A DNA stretch of 64,000 nucleotides from Pseudotabrizicola alkalilacus (lineage in GTDB: Bacteria; Pseudomonadota; Alphaproteobacteria; Rhodobacterales; Rhodobacteraceae). The notes under the pieces are model-generated. The model did no database searches. It was not told the DNA's origin and saw only the letters and a program-made list of their open reading frames with translations. The position numbers and the translations under genes were made by a program. Where the stretch lies: NCBI RefSeq assembly GCF_003443995.1, contig NZ_QWEY01000016.1:23487-87486 (forward strand). Reading direction: 5' to 3'. Below, one piece after another: positions 1 through 9,323 of this stretch (its first letter is position 1; the number at the start of each line of letters is the position of its first letter).

Positions 1-1054
1 CAAGATCTGGGTAGCCCACCACAACTGCGATCGAACTGTTCTTGATCAGGCTTACATACTGGCTTGTCAGAGGTGGCACGATCACCCGCATCGCTTGCGG
101 CAGAATGACATAGCGCATGATAAAACGAGGCTTCAATGCAATGGCGCGGGCGGCTTCCACCTGTCCTTTTGGCGTCGCCTGAATTCCTGATCTGACGATT
201 TCAGCGATAAAGCCCGAGGCATACATCGAAATACCGATCAGCAATGCCGTAAATTCCGGGCTTATCGAAACCCCACCGACATAGTTGAAACCCTTGGGAA
301 CCGGATAACTGATTTCAGTCGGCGCACCAGCGACAAGCCACACCAGAAACGGCAGGCCCAGGATCAAAGCAAGACCAGGAAGAAGCATATCCACATATCT
401 GCCCGTCACCTCACGGTATCGCCTGGCAGCCACCGTTCCGATGATGCAGGCGACAATCCCGAAAGCCAGCGCAAGCCACATCCAGAAATGCACGGGGGTT
501 GACGCCGGTGCCGCAAAATAAAGACCGCGATTGGTCAGAAACCCAAACTCTCCCAGAACAAAGGCATTCTTCGGTGGTGGCAAATTTCGCAGCACAACAA
601 TCCAGAAAATAGCCTGCAAGATGACCGGGACGTTGCGTACGATCTCCACATAGGTCAGGGCAAGACGCTCCAGCATCCAGTTGCCCGAAACCCGCGCGAT
701 CCCGACCATGAATCCAACCACGGTCGCGATGATAATTCCCGCTGCCGAAACGACAAGTGTGTTCACCAGTCCGACCATAAGTGCATTCAGGTAAGTCGAG
801 CGCGGCGTATAGGGGATCAGTTTTTCGCCAATCTCAAAATTTGAGACCTGACCAAGGAAGCTGAAACCTGTTGCAATGTTCTGACGGGTCAAATTGTCGA
901 CGACGTTGTTGTAAAGAAACAAGCCAAGCGCACAAATCGCCACAGCCATCAGCACCTGATAAAACGTTGTCCGGATCGCCTTGCTGTAAAGCAGGTCATG
1001 TAAGCTGCGCGGCTTATTTCGACCCGTCGGCGCAGCATGGTAGTGATCTTGCAT
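1..1054 (-). CDS. Polar amino-acid ABC transporter permease, partial
   Basis: This is an inner-membrane permease of the HisMQ/AapQ/BztB type, which moves general or polar L-amino acids with a periplasmic binding protein and an ATPase. About 351 residues are visible; the C-terminus lies beyond base 1. The protein starts MQDHYHAAPTG with an ATG at 1052-1054. It has several hydrophobic segments, a long periplasmic insert as in AapQ, and near the visible end the permease coupling-loop region (EAARAIALKPRFIMRYVILPQ), whose EAA motif contacts the ATPase. It lies 71 bases behind the binding-protein gene on the same strand, so the two are probably one operon that continues left of the window with a second permease and an ATPase. 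The substrate cannot be read from the sequence. Confidence 0.88.
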   Translation of the reverse strand, partial: MQDHYHAAPTGRNKPRSLHDLLYSKAIRTTFYQVLMAVAICALGLFLYNNVVDNLTRQNIATGFSFLGQVSNFEIGEKLIPYTPRSTYLNALMVGLVNTLVVSAAGIIIATVVGFMVGIARVSGNWMLERLALTYVEIVRNVPVILQAIFWIVVLRNLPPPKNAFVLGEFGFLTNRGLYFAAPASTPVHFWMWLALAFGIVACIIGTVAARRYREVTGRYVDMLLPGLALILGLPFLVWLVAGAPTEISYPVPKGFNYVGGVSISPEFTALLIGISMYASGFIAEIVRSGIQATPKGQVEAARAIALKPRFIMRYVILPQAMRVIVPPLTSQYVSLIKNSSIAVVVGYPDL

Positions 1055-1090
1055 ATAACCTCACTTCATAGTCAGAGGGCATAAAGTGGG

Positions 1091-1114
1091 CCAGCGCCCA
1101 AAACGGGGCGCTGG
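1091..1114 (-). other. Intercistronic hairpin between binding protein and permease genes
   Basis: CCAGCGCCC (1091-1099) and GGGCGCTGG (1106-1114) form a perfect 9-bp stem with a 6-base loop. No T-run follows on the minus strand, so it is more likely an mRNA-stabilising or partial-attenuation hairpin than a full terminator. Such hairpins commonly raise binding-protein mRNA over permease mRNA in ABC operons. Confidence 0.6.
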
Positions 1115-1125
1115 CAGGTCAGTGT

Positions 1126-2172
1126 TTACTTGATCGGGAAACCGTACAGGATTCCACCGTCGACCCACTGTTGATTCAGGTCACGATCTAGCTCGATCGG
1201 AGTGCCGGGCCCAAAATGGCGCAGATAAATATCCTCGTAGTTGCCGACCTGTTTGATGGCCTGATAGGCCCAGTCTTGCGAGACGCCCATCTTTTCCCCA
1301 AGATCTCCGGTGACGCCCAGCATGATCTGAACATCAGGATCGGGCGATTGCAGCATCTCATCAACATTCGCTTGAGACACGCCCATCTCTTCGCCGACGA
1401 ATGTGGCGTAGACGGTCCACTTGACCAGATCGTACCAGTGGTCATCGCCCTGGCGCACCGCCATAGCGAGCGGTTCTTTCGAGAAAATACCCGGCAGCAT
1501 TTTATGCTCTTCAGGGTTTTCGGTATCGATCGCCCTCACACCCGGCAGCGCAGCCTTGTCTTTTGCCAGCGCATCACAGCGGCCTTCGACATAGTTTGCA
1601 ACAAGCTGCTTGTTGTCTTCGATCACAATCGGCGTGTAGCTCATGCCGCGTGCTGAAAACAGTGATGCGATATTCTGCTCGGTCGTAGACCCTGGCGCCA
1701 TGCAGATAGTGGCACCATCCAGATCTTCAAGTTTCTCGATTCCGCTGTCCACATGAACCAGGAACCCTGTGCCGGTATAGAAGATCGGCGGCGTGAAGTT
1801 CAGGCCCAGAGACACGTCACGGCCCATGGTGGCGGAAACATTTCGCGCCAGAACGTCGACTTCACCGGACTGGATTCCCGGAAAGCGCTGCTGAGAGGAC
1901 AGAGCAACAAAGCGGACCTTGGTTGCATCGCCAAACACAACGGCGGCAAGTGCGCGGCAGTAGTCAGCCTCAAAACCCGCCCAATTGCCCTTGTCATCGG
2001 GGGCCGCAAATCCGGGGCGTGAGGGGTGAACACCGCACAGCAGCTCGCCGCGCGCTATGATCGCCTTTATGGTATCACCGCTCTCTGCTGCAGCCGGTGC
2101 GACGGACAACAGCATAACCGCAAGCGTTGCACTGGCGACGCCGGAATGGAAAACCTTGGTCAAGTCCTTCAT
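1126..2172 (-). CDS. Amino-acid ABC transporter periplasmic substrate-binding protein
   Basis: This is the periplasmic binding protein of the AapJ/BztA type (SBP_bac_3 fold). A Sec signal peptide covers about residues 1-29 (MKDLTKVFHSGVASATLAVM, then an Ala-rich cleavage region ending AAAES). The mature part has the family hallmarks GELLCGVHPSRPGFAAPDDKGNWAGFEADYCRALAAVVFGD in its first 60 residues and a Trp-rich C-terminus. The frame is open to 2253, but I chose the ATG at 2170-2172 because AGAGAGG lies about 8 bases upstream and the signal peptide then begins normally. It is the first gene of an operon with the permease at 1-1054 and is divergent from the PLP-enzyme gene at 2317. The substrate is unknown; the divergent C-S lyase suggests a sulfur-containing amino acid, which is inference. 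Confidence 0.9.
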   Translation of the reverse strand: MKDLTKVFHSGVASATLAVMLLSVAPAAAESGDTIKAIIARGELLCGVHPSRPGFAAPDDKGNWAGFEADYCRALAAVVFGDATKVRFVALSSQQRFPGIQSGEVDVLARNVSATMGRDVSLGLNFTPPIFYTGTGFLVHVDSGIEKLEDLDGATICMAPGSTTEQNIASLFSARGMSYTPIVIEDNKQLVANYVEGRCDALAKDKAALPGVRAIDTENPEEHKMLPGIFSKEPLAMAVRQGDDHWYDLVKWTVYATFVGEEMGVSQANVDEMLQSPDPDVQIMLGVTGDLGEKMGVSQDWAYQAIKQVGNYEDIYLRHFGPGTPIELDRDLNQQWVDGGILYGFPIK

Positions 2173-2259
2173 TTCATTACCTCTCTGATTGCTGGGGTCG
2201 GCGATTTCTGCCGCATTCTTTTTGACGTGACGCTCCACAAGTTGACGTCGCATGAATCA

Positions 2260-2269
2260 TTGTATACAA
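2260..2269. promoter_or_regulatory. Putative GntR/FCD operator between divergent promoters
   Basis: TTGTATACAA is a perfect 10-bp palindrome in the 144-bp gap between the binding-protein gene (minus) and the C-S lyase gene (plus). Palindromes with a GTATAC or TNGTNNACNA core are typical of FCD-type GntR regulators, and one is encoded at 3618-4274. I infer that this regulator controls both divergent promoters here. Confidence 0.5.
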
Positions 2270-2316
2270 ATGTTCCCAATGAAGATCAATACGCGCAATG
2301 CGTGGGGTGAGAGAAA

Positions 2317-3492
2317 ATGACTGACAGCCTATTGGGACGTGACACTGTATTGTCGCACTGTGGACGACACCCAGCTGCGCACTCGGGAACTGTGAATACC
2401 CCTGTGTATCGAGCCTCCACGATCCTGTTCCCAACCTTGGCCGCACTGGACGCCAAAGAAGGCGCCAGACTACGCTATGGGCGGCGCGGCACACCAAGTA
2501 CGCATGCGTTGGAAGATGCGATCTGTGCCTTGGAATCTGCGGATCGGGCCCTTGCCATGCCATCGGGCGTTTCGGCGATTTCGGTGGTTCTGATGACCTA
2601 TGCCGAACCCGGCGCGCATTTCCTGGTGGTCGACAGCAGCTACGGGCCGACCCGAAAGTTCTGTAATCAACTGCTCCAGAAGTTCGGCGTGGAAACCACA
2701 TATTATGACCCGACGAAGGGCGCAGAAATCGAAGCCCTGATTCGTCCCGAAACCAAGCTGATCTGGATGGAGTCCCCCGGTTCTCAAACCTTTGAGGTGC
2801 AGGATGTCGCTGCCATCACCGCAGTCGCCAGACGCCACGGGGTGACTACGGCAATAGATAACACCTGGAGCGGTGGATATTTCTTTCAGCCGCTGAAGCT
2901 TGGGGTGGATATTTCGATTCAGGCGGGCACCAAGTATATCTCGGGGCACTCCGATCTGATGCTTGGCACCTTGGCGTGCACAGAAGCGTCTTATGAAGCG
3001 TTGCGCGAAACCTACCTGCGCTTCGGTCTTTGTGTCGGGGCCGACGATGCCTTTCTGGCCCTGCGCGGCTTGCGAACCATGGCGGTGCGGATGCAGCAGC
3101 ACAACGCGAGCGGGCTTGAAATCGGTCATTGGCTGAAGGACCAGCCGGAAGTGCTGCAAGTGATGCACCCCGGACTGCCCTCAGACCCGTATCACGCGCT
3201 GTTTGCAAAACAATTCAGCGGCTCTTCGGGTCTGTTCGGCTTTGTCATCGCCGAAACAGATCGCACCAACCTTGCGAAAATGTTCGACGGCTTCACCCTT
3301 TTCGGTATGGGATCAAGCTGGGGTGGCTATGAAAGCCTTATGACGCCTTCGAATCCAGCCGTCTATCGAAGCGCCTCGACATGGAATCCTGGCGGTCAGA
3401 CTGTTCGCATTCATGTCGGGCTAGAGGACCCGAAAGACCTTATGAACGAAATCCGAGCAGGCTTTGACCGACTACAGCCTGCTATCGCCTGA
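2317..3492 (+). CDS. Cystathionine beta-lyase-type PLP enzyme
   Basis: This is a 391-residue cytosolic enzyme of the Cys/Met-metabolism PLP family (MetC type), which cleaves cystathionine or related thioether amino acids to a thiol, pyruvate and ammonia. The PLP lysine is Lys206 in QAGTKYISGHSD and the cofactor-binding Asp is Asp181 in AIDNTWSGG. The YGRRGTPS block near residue 54 and the SSWGGYESL block near residue 330 fit cystathionine beta-lyases better than gamma-synthases. The length is normal. It is divergent from an amino-acid importer and 125 bases upstream of a GntR regulator. That suggests a unit for uptake and cleavage of a sulfur amino acid, though cystathionine itself is not proven. 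The ATG follows GGTGAGAGAAA, a weak ribosome-binding site. Confidence 0.88.
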   Translation: MTDSLLGRDTVLSHCGRHPAAHSGTVNTPVYRASTILFPTLAALDAKEGARLRYGRRGTPSTHALEDAICALESADRALAMPSGVSAISVVLMTYAEPGAHFLVVDSSYGPTRKFCNQLLQKFGVETTYYDPTKGAEIEALIRPETKLIWMESPGSQTFEVQDVAAITAVARRHGVTTAIDNTWSGGYFFQPLKLGVDISIQAGTKYISGHSDLMLGTLACTEASYEALRETYLRFGLCVGADDAFLALRGLRTMAVRMQQHNASGLEIGHWLKDQPEVLQVMHPGLPSDPYHALFAKQFSGSSGLFGFVIAETDRTNLAKMFDGFTLFGMGSSWGGYESLMTPSNPAVYRSASTWNPGGQTVRIHVGLEDPKDLMNEIRAGFDRLQPAIA

Positions 3493-3617
3493 TAGCTCAG
3501 GCCATCCATAGAGAACACAATTGCTCAACTCTGGGAACATTTGCATCCGATCGGTGGATAAGCGTTTGCTTCGGCGGTAGAGATAGGAAGTGGCGCTAGG
3601 ATTCGGGGCATGATCAA

Positions 3618-4274
3618 ATGACGGCAAGCAATAAAAATGCGACAGAGCAGGTGTCGCCCTACGATTACTTGCTCGCGGCAATCGAGTCAGGGGAGCTTAC
3701 GCCAGGAACGCGCCTGCGCGAGACCGAGCTTGCGGAAACGCTTGGGATAAGCCGGACTCCGGTACGTGAGGCATTGCACCGGCTTCACGCGATGGGTCTG
3801 GCGCAACATGGGCCGCAGCGGGGGCTGATCGTTGCCCACCTCAGCTATGAGCAGTTGCGCCAGCTTTTTGCCGTGCGTCAGGGATTGGAAGGCATGGCCA
3901 CACGTCTGGCTGCCGAACATGCTTCACGCCATGAGATTTCCGTGTTGCAAGAGATGGTCGAGGATGACCGGGGCGTGCGCGACCCGAAAGAACTCAGCCG
4001 CCGCAACAAACTCTTTCACAAGCAAATCGCGCGGGCTTCACACAACACGTACATGATCGAAGCGCTTGACAGCCTGCGCATACACCTGAGCCTGTTGCCC
4101 AGCTCGACCTATCATCTTGCTGAGCGGATAGACTCTGCGCAAAAAGAACATGAGGCGATCGTCGCTGCCATCGCAGCCGGAGACGGGGACGCGGCCGAAC
4201 TGAACGCTCGCAATCACATCGTTTCCGGCTACAAGATCCGTCTGACGCGGTTTTCTTCCGGCCAGGGATTTTAG
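3618..4274 (+). CDS. GntR-family transcriptional regulator (FCD type)
   Basis: This 218-residue protein has an N-terminal winged helix-turn-helix (roughly residues 15-75, with RLRETELAETLGISRTPVREALHRL, the standard GntR recognition region) and a C-terminal all-helical FCD effector domain. The His and Asp residues expected for metal binding in FCD domains are plausible in RRNKLFHKQIARASHNTY and the C-terminal NHIVSGYK. It sits downstream of the C-S lyase in the same direction. The palindrome at 2260-2269 is a good candidate operator. It is probably a repressor relieved by a carboxylate or amino-acid ligand; the ligand is unknown. Confidence 0.88.
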   Translation: MTASNKNATEQVSPYDYLLAAIESGELTPGTRLRETELAETLGISRTPVREALHRLHAMGLAQHGPQRGLIVAHLSYEQLRQLFAVRQGLEGMATRLAAEHASRHEISVLQEMVEDDRGVRDPKELSRRNKLFHKQIARASHNTYMIEALDSLRIHLSLLPSSTYHLAERIDSAQKEHEAIVAAIAAGDGDAAELNARNHIVSGYKIRLTRFSSGQGF

Positions 4275-4352
4275 GCTCCGACCGCGCACACAGAGGCGAT
4301 CCAATGCGTCGTTGCGGTGTAAAGTGAACTCAATAGCCACCTGCCATCACGG

Positions 4353-5288
4353 TCAAAAGCACCCGGCAATCTGATCCCGAAGCCATTTATTGGCCGGCGT
4401 GGATTGATTTTCTGCGAGCCAGATCATGCTGGTTGACTGCTTCTGTTCAAGAAATGGGGGATCAAGCAAGATAAGGTCGTGGGATCGTTCAAAAAGTCGG
4501 GCCACACTTTCGGGCATAATGGCAATCAGGTCGCTACGACCGACGATGGCCACAGCAGAGGAAAAGTGCGGAACAAGCGCGACAACCCGCCGCTTCCGGC
4601 CCAGCGTATCCAGATGTTCGTCAATCCAGCCACGACGGCTGGCAGAAGACGTGACCTTTACATGCCCGAGCTCCAGCATCTTCTCGAAGGTGAATTCAGA
4701 CTGCGCTGCGGGATTATTTGCCGAAATGATGCACACACGCCGTTCGGTGAACAGCGGCATTGATTGAAAGCGGGGAGGAATGGTGTCCGCCGTCATCACG
4801 GCAACGTCTATCGTGCCGTCCTCCAGGTAGTCTTGCATCAAGGTCCGGTTGCTCCGCACCGGCTGTGTGACGGTCCTCGGCATATGCTGCACTTCGATAA
4901 CACACTCAGGCGCAAGTGCGCGGATACGTTCCAGCAGGCGGGGCATCAGAACAACCGAAAAATAGTCGTTCATCCCGATGCGGAACGTCATGGTCGACTG
5001 GAGCGGATCAAAGCTCCGATGCGCCAGCATGACCGTTTCAGCTTCATCGACGATGCGTTTTACGCTGGGAAAGATATCGGAGCAGTGGCGTGTCATCACC
5101 AGCCCGCGCGCGTTTCGAATGAACAACTCATCTCCGGTCATCGCGCGCAGACGCTTCAGAGCATGGCTCATCGCAGGTTGAGACAAGCCGATGTAGGCCC
5201 CGGCCTGAGTCATGTTTCCTTTGACCGCCAGGGCGTAGAGTACCTTCAACAGGTTGAAATCCAGGCCGCCGAGAGGAAAACGCTGCAT
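4353..5288 (-). CDS. LysR-family transcriptional regulator
   Basis: This is a 311-residue LysR regulator. Its N-terminal winged helix-turn-helix spans about residues 8-67 (GNMTQAGAYIGLSQPAMSHALKRL), followed by a LysR substrate-binding domain. The region ALAPECVIEVQHMPRT and the acidic DYLEDGTIDVAVM block resemble the NodD/LeuO-like subgroup in layout. It lies 71 bases behind the serine hydrolase, on the same strand as the peptide-importer operon, and is probably its last gene and regulator. Unlike many LysR genes it is not divergent from its likely target. Confidence 0.87.
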   Translation of the reverse strand: MQRFPLGGLDFNLLKVLYALAVKGNMTQAGAYIGLSQPAMSHALKRLRAMTGDELFIRNARGLVMTRHCSDIFPSVKRIVDEAETVMLAHRSFDPLQSTMTFRIGMNDYFSVVLMPRLLERIRALAPECVIEVQHMPRTVTQPVRSNRTLMQDYLEDGTIDVAVMTADTIPPRFQSMPLFTERRVCIISANNPAAQSEFTFEKMLELGHVKVTSSASRRGWIDEHLDTLGRKRRVVALVPHFSSAVAIVGRSDLIAIMPESVARLFERSHDLILLDPPFLEQKQSTSMIWLAENQSTPANKWLRDQIAGCF

Positions 5289-5359
5289 GGGTGCTTTCTA
5301 CCTTGTCGGTGTCTCGCCAGGCAAGCCCGGTGGCTTCCCGGCGGGACAGTCTTATCGCA

Positions 5360-6436
5360 TCAGTCGACCTTCTGTCTCGCTGCGATGAACTTGTCGGCGA
5401 CAGCCAGAAACTCCTCCATCTTCACCGTTGCGGGCTCGTCTGTGAAGGTGCCGTTGTTGCGGGCGACAGCCATGTCGTCTGAAATGGCGCGGCGATTCAC
5501 GAATACCATGTCGAGCATGGGAAGCCCAAGAATGAACTGGCCGAAGTGCCCTGCCGCCACAAACGCACCCTGCCATTCCGGTGTCTCTGGCGTGACAACG
5601 GGTATCCACCAGAGATAGCTGTAGCCCGCCACGCGCTGTTTCCGGCTGCCGTTCATGGCCTCAGCGGGAACCCGGATCTGCGTGCTTTTGGCGACCCATT
5701 CTGCGGGCACGATCTGCCGGTCGCCCCATGTGCCGCCACGTGCCATCAGCAGACCGATCCGCGCCATGTCCCGTCCGGACAAAAACAAATGGTAGGCCAG
5801 ATACCGCGACTGCCCGTTATACCCAAGCATCCTTTGGCGGTCGCGGTCGAAATCTTCGAACTGCAACGGCAGTGCCAGATCCTCTTCCAGTGCGGCAAAG
5901 ACCGAACGCCCGGTCAATTTCTCAAATGCGGCACCGAGGACGTTGAAATCCCAGTTATTGTAGTGAAAATATTCACCCGGCGTCTTTGATCCACGCGCAG
6001 GGACATCTTTCATGTCGCCGCCCGGGCTGCCAGCAGGATGGTAGACCCCAGAGCTGCTGATCAGCAGATCGCGCAATCTGGCGGATTTTTCGATGGCCAG
6101 CAGACCAACATCTTCTTCAATGCCAAGCTCACCGATCGTGAGATCCAGGTCGATCCTGCCATCGCAGACCGCATTTCCCATCAGCATCGACAAGATGCTT
6201 TTCCGGGTGGAGGCAAGATAGCTGACCTCTGATACATCGCCATAGGTGTAGAGCGTTTCTCCGCCGCTGATCGCGATGAAGGAGGTTGTTGGCAGTGCGT
6301 CAAGCGTCGCATCCAGATCGGCGCGAAAGGCTGGGGTGATGCCGTTTTTCTCAGGATCTGCTACGGGCTGCCAGGTGCCATGGGGAAATACACGGCCATT
6401 GATTTTCTCATCGGATTTCAGACATGTAAATGACAC
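5360..6436 (-). CDS. Beta-lactamase-fold serine hydrolase (class C / NylB-like)
   Basis: This 358-residue hydrolase of the penicillin-binding/class C beta-lactamase fold has no signal peptide, so it is probably cytosolic. The catalytic SxxK is Ser76-Thr-Arg-Lys79 (LASTRKS) and the second motif YxN is Tyr159-Asn-Asn161 in FHYNNWDFN. This layout matches cytosolic amide hydrolases such as 6-aminohexanoate-dimer hydrolase and D-aminopeptidase-like esterases more than periplasmic beta-lactamases. It lies 41 bases behind the ATPase genes of a peptide-type importer. A reasonable inference is that it hydrolyses the imported amide or peptide. No antibiotic resistance role is implied by the sequence. 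Confidence 0.82.
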   Translation of the reverse strand: MSFTCLKSDEKINGRVFPHGTWQPVADPEKNGITPAFRADLDATLDALPTTSFIAISGGETLYTYGDVSEVSYLASTRKSILSMLMGNAVCDGRIDLDLTIGELGIEEDVGLLAIEKSARLRDLLISSSGVYHPAGSPGGDMKDVPARGSKTPGEYFHYNNWDFNVLGAAFEKLTGRSVFAALEEDLALPLQFEDFDRDRQRMLGYNGQSRYLAYHLFLSGRDMARIGLLMARGGTWGDRQIVPAEWVAKSTQIRVPAEAMNGSRKQRVAGYSYLWWIPVVTPETPEWQGAFVAAGHFGQFILGLPMLDMVFVNRRAISDDMAVARNNGTFTDEPATVKMEEFLAVADKFIAARQKVD

Positions 6437-6477
6437 GGTTGTTCCTTGTAGAAGAGCTGTTTGATTAAGAAGGGGCG

Positions 6478-7467
6478 TCAGTCGTTCAGATGACAGGCGG
6501 CCCGGTGAGCGCTGCCGATTTCCCGCAGCTTTGGCCGCTCAATCGCGCAGCGCGGCATGGCGAACGGGCAGCGGGGGTGGAAATGGCACCCGGATGGCGG
6601 GGCCAGCGGGCTGGGGATTTCGCCGGATATGGCAGAATACTGGCGGCGGGTCGTATCCAGCCGGGGAATTTCCTGAAGCAGTGCGCGGGTATACGGATGC
6701 GCCGGATGCGCAAACAGATCGGCCACGGCGGCTTCTTCCACGATCCGCCCCAGATACATCACCGCCACCCGGTCCGAGATATGTTCGACGACGGCCAGAT
6801 CGTGGCTGATGAACATGTAAGTCAAATTCAGCTCACGCCGGAGATCCAGAAACAGGTTCAGAATCTGCGCCTGAATCGACACATCAAGCGACGCCACAGA
6901 TTCGTCACAGATCAGCATGTCAGGCTGCACCGCCAACGCCCGCGCGATGCCAATGCGCTGCCGCTGGCCGCCGCTGAACTGATGTGGAAACCGGCGGCTC
7001 ATCACAGGATCAAGGCCCGCCCTGCGCATCTGCTCGGCAACATAGGCCTGTAGGTCCGGGCGGGTGGTCTTGTCATGGCGCAGGGCAGCCGCGCCGACAA
7101 TCTCGTCCACCCGATGCCGTGGATTAAGCGACGAGGACGGGTCCTGAAAGATCATCTGCACGGCAAGCCGGGCGTGTCCGGCCTGTTGCGGCGACATGTC
7201 CTGCCAGGTCTTGCCGTGATATAGAACGTCACCTTCGCTGGGCTCGATGATACCGGCGACCACGCGGCCAAGGGTCGATTTTCCGCAGCCCGACTCGCCG
7301 ACAATGCCGACAACCTCGCCGTTGTTCACACTCAGACTGACATCATCCAGCGCATGAACCACCGGATTGGGCGTTTTGAGTCCGGCACGTTCGGCCAGAC
7401 GTTCGACAAGCCCCGACTTGCGATTAAAGCGTTTGGTGACGTGGCGGATTTCTACACGGGGGGTCAT
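6478..7467 (-). CDS. Peptide/nickel-type ABC transporter ATP-binding protein (DppF-like)
   Basis: This 329-residue ATPase has Walker [12 protein letters not shown], the signature [15 protein letters not shown], Walker [13 protein letters not shown] and a switch His in [10 protein letters not shown]. The C-terminal oligopeptide/dipeptide extension carries the spaced cysteines [14 protein letters not shown] typical of the family. It overlaps the DppD-like gene by 4 bases, which indicates translational coupling. It pairs with the 7464-8441 ATPase to power the permeases at 8438-10295. Confidence 0.92.
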   Translation of the reverse strand: MTPRVEIRHVTKRFNRKSGLVERLAERAGLKTPNPVVHALDDVSLSVNNGEVVGIVGESGCGKSTLGRVVAGIIEPSEGDVLYHGKTWQDMSPQQAGHARLAVQMIFQDPSSSLNPRHRVDEIVGAAALRHDKTTRPDLQAYVAEQMRRAGLDPVMSRRFPHQFSGGQRQRIGIARALAVQPDMLICDESVASLDVSIQAQILNLFLDLRRELNLTYMFISHDLAVVEHISDRVAVMYLGRIVEEAAVADLFAHPAHPYTRALLQEIPRLDTTRRQYSAISGEIPSPLAPPSGCHFHPRCPFAMPRCAIERPKLREIGSAHRAACHLND

Positions 7468-8441
7468 GTTGCTTTTCCATTTGTCACGGGGTGGAAACAG
7501 CGCAGCCGCCGCCCGTCATATTCGGTTTGCGGGGGCATGATCAGGCAGGCATCGCTGGCCTGTGTGCAGCGCGGATGGAACGCGCAGCCCTGCGGCAGCT
7601 GAGCAATAGCGGGTGTCGAGCCGGCGATCTGGCGCAGACGGGTGCCGCGCTGGTTGTTCGAGGGCAGGCTGCCAATCAACCCATTGGTATACGGATGGCG
7701 CGGCCGGTTTATGACCGTGCCCACATCACCATATTCAACAATGCGGCCCGCATACATAACCGCAACATGGTCGGCGAGTCCTGCCACCACCGAAAGGTCA
7801 TGCGTGATCCAGATCAACCCGGTGCCACGCTCTCGGGCAAGGCGCTGAACCACCGCCAATATCTGCGCCTGAATGGTCACATCCAGTGCGGTGGTCGGCT
7901 CGTCCGCGATCAGCAGATCTGGGGAATGCAGAAGGGCAATCGCGATAGCAACGCGCTGCCGCATACCACCCGAAAACTGATGCGGATAGGCGTGCAAGCG
8001 TTCCTCGGGGCTGGGAATGCCGACCATTCCCAACGCATCGCGTGCCCGGTCGCGCGCAACGGATTTGCTGACAGTCTCATGCGCAAGAATTGTCTCGATC
8101 ATCTGGGTATCAATCCGCAAGACCGGGTTCAGAGTCATGGCCGGGTCCTGGAAGATCATAGCAATGCGGTTGCCGCGGAGGCTCCGCATCTGGTGCTCTG
8201 GCAACTGGCGCAGATCCTGTCCGTTGAACAGGATCTCTCCGCCCGTCACTTCGCCCGGAGGGTCAATCAGGCCCATGATTGAAAAACCCGTGACGGATTT
8301 TCCTGAACCGGACTCCCCGACCAGCCCCAGAATCTTTCCCCGCTCCAGCGAAAAGCTGACATCGTTGATCACTGTCACGCGCCCGGCCTCAGAGCCAAAC
8401 TCCGTGCGCAGATTGCGGACTTCCAGCATGGGATTGCTCAT
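7464..8441 (-). CDS. Peptide/nickel-type ABC transporter ATP-binding protein (DppD-like)
   Basis: This 325-residue ATPase has Walker [12 protein letters not shown], the signature [15 protein letters not shown], Walker [13 protein letters not shown] and a switch His in [10 protein letters not shown]. The C-terminal family domain includes [14 protein letters not shown]. The Val in the Walker A tail (GKSVT) is usual for the D-type subunit. It overlaps both neighbours by 4 bases. Together with the DppF-like subunit it forms the heterodimeric motor of the importer. Confidence 0.92.
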   Translation of the reverse strand: MSNPMLEVRNLRTEFGSEAGRVTVINDVSFSLERGKILGLVGESGSGKSVTGFSIMGLIDPPGEVTGGEILFNGQDLRQLPEHQMRSLRGNRIAMIFQDPAMTLNPVLRIDTQMIETILAHETVSKSVARDRARDALGMVGIPSPEERLHAYPHQFSGGMRQRVAIAIALLHSPDLLIADEPTTALDVTIQAQILAVVQRLARERGTGLIWITHDLSVVAGLADHVAVMYAGRIVEYGDVGTVINRPRHPYTNGLIGSLPSNNQRGTRLRQIAGSTPAIAQLPQGCAFHPRCTQASDACLIMPPQTEYDGRRLRCFHPVTNGKAT

Positions 8442-9322
8442 CGTTGCGCCGCCTTTGGGTCAAGGATCTGGCGCATCCGGTCGCCGACAAGGTTGATGGA
8501 AAAGATGGTGACCAGCAGGGCGATGCCGGGGAACAGACTGACCCAGTAGGTGCCCGACAACATCAGCTCGAACCCGTTGGAGATCAGCAGCCCCAACGAC
8601 GGCTCGGTGATCGGAACCCCGAGCCCCAGAAAGCTCAGCGTGGCCTCCAGCGTGATGGCGCGGGCGATCTGCATCGTCAGCAGCACAATCAACGGCGATA
8701 TGCAGTTGGGCAGCAACTGGCGCAGAATGATATTCCGATGCCCCATGCGCAAGGACCGCGCCGCCTCGACATATTCCCGGCGCAGTTCGCTGAGCGCGGC
8801 ACCGCGGGCGGTCCGGGCATAGGTGGCCCATTCGACGATCACGATGGCCAGCACCACATTGCCGCCGCTTTTGCCCATCAGCGCAAGGATCAGCAAGGCC
8901 GACAAGATCGTCGGAAACGACATCTGAAGGTCGACCAGCCGCATCATCACCGTCTCGGTCCGGCCACCGATATACGCGGCGGTCAGCCCGAAGAGTGTGC
9001 CAAAGACAAAGGCGAGAGCAGCAGATCCGATGCCCACGATCAGGCTGATCCGCAGCCCGTACAGGATCGCCGACAGCATATCACGCCCCTGACCGTCTGA
9101 TCCCAGCAGGAAAGTAAACCCGGCAAAAGCCGTCTCGCCCGGCGGCAGCCGGCTTTCCATGATATCAAGCTGCATCAGGTCATAGGGGTTTTGCGGCGAC
9201 AGCAGCGGCGCAAAGATCGCGGCCAACAGCACCAGCACTGTGCCGATCAGGCCGCAGACAGCCAACGGCGAGCGGCAGTAGACCCGCAGGAAGCGGACAA
9301 ACGAAGTCAGGTCCGGTTTCAT
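8438..9322 (-). CDS. Peptide/nickel-type ABC transporter permease (DppC-like)
   Basis: This 294-residue inner-membrane permease has the N-terminal OppC_N region and about six hydrophobic segments. The coupling motif REYVEAARSLRMGHRNIILRQ carries the EAA signature, and LSFLGLGVPITEPSLG is a family hallmark. It lies one base from the DppB-like gene and overlaps the DppD-like gene by 4 bases, so it is in a tight operon. It forms the translocation channel with the DppB-like subunit. Confidence 0.92.
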   Translation of the reverse strand: MKPDLTSFVRFLRVYCRSPLAVCGLIGTVLVLLAAIFAPLLSPQNPYDLMQLDIMESRLPPGETAFAGFTFLLGSDGQGRDMLSAILYGLRISLIVGIGSAALAFVFGTLFGLTAAYIGGRTETVMMRLVDLQMSFPTILSALLILALMGKSGGNVVLAIVIVEWATYARTARGAALSELRREYVEAARSLRMGHRNIILRQLLPNCISPLIVLLTMQIARAITLEATLSFLGLGVPITEPSLGLLISNGFELMLSGTYWVSLFPGIALLVTIFSINLVGDRMRQILDPKAAQR

Positions 9323-9323
9323 C

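Noticed and set aside
5360..6436. Beta-lactamase antibiotic-resistance gene
   Set aside because: The fold and SxxK match, but there is no signal peptide and the gene is in a peptide-importer operon; a cytosolic amide hydrolase is more likely.
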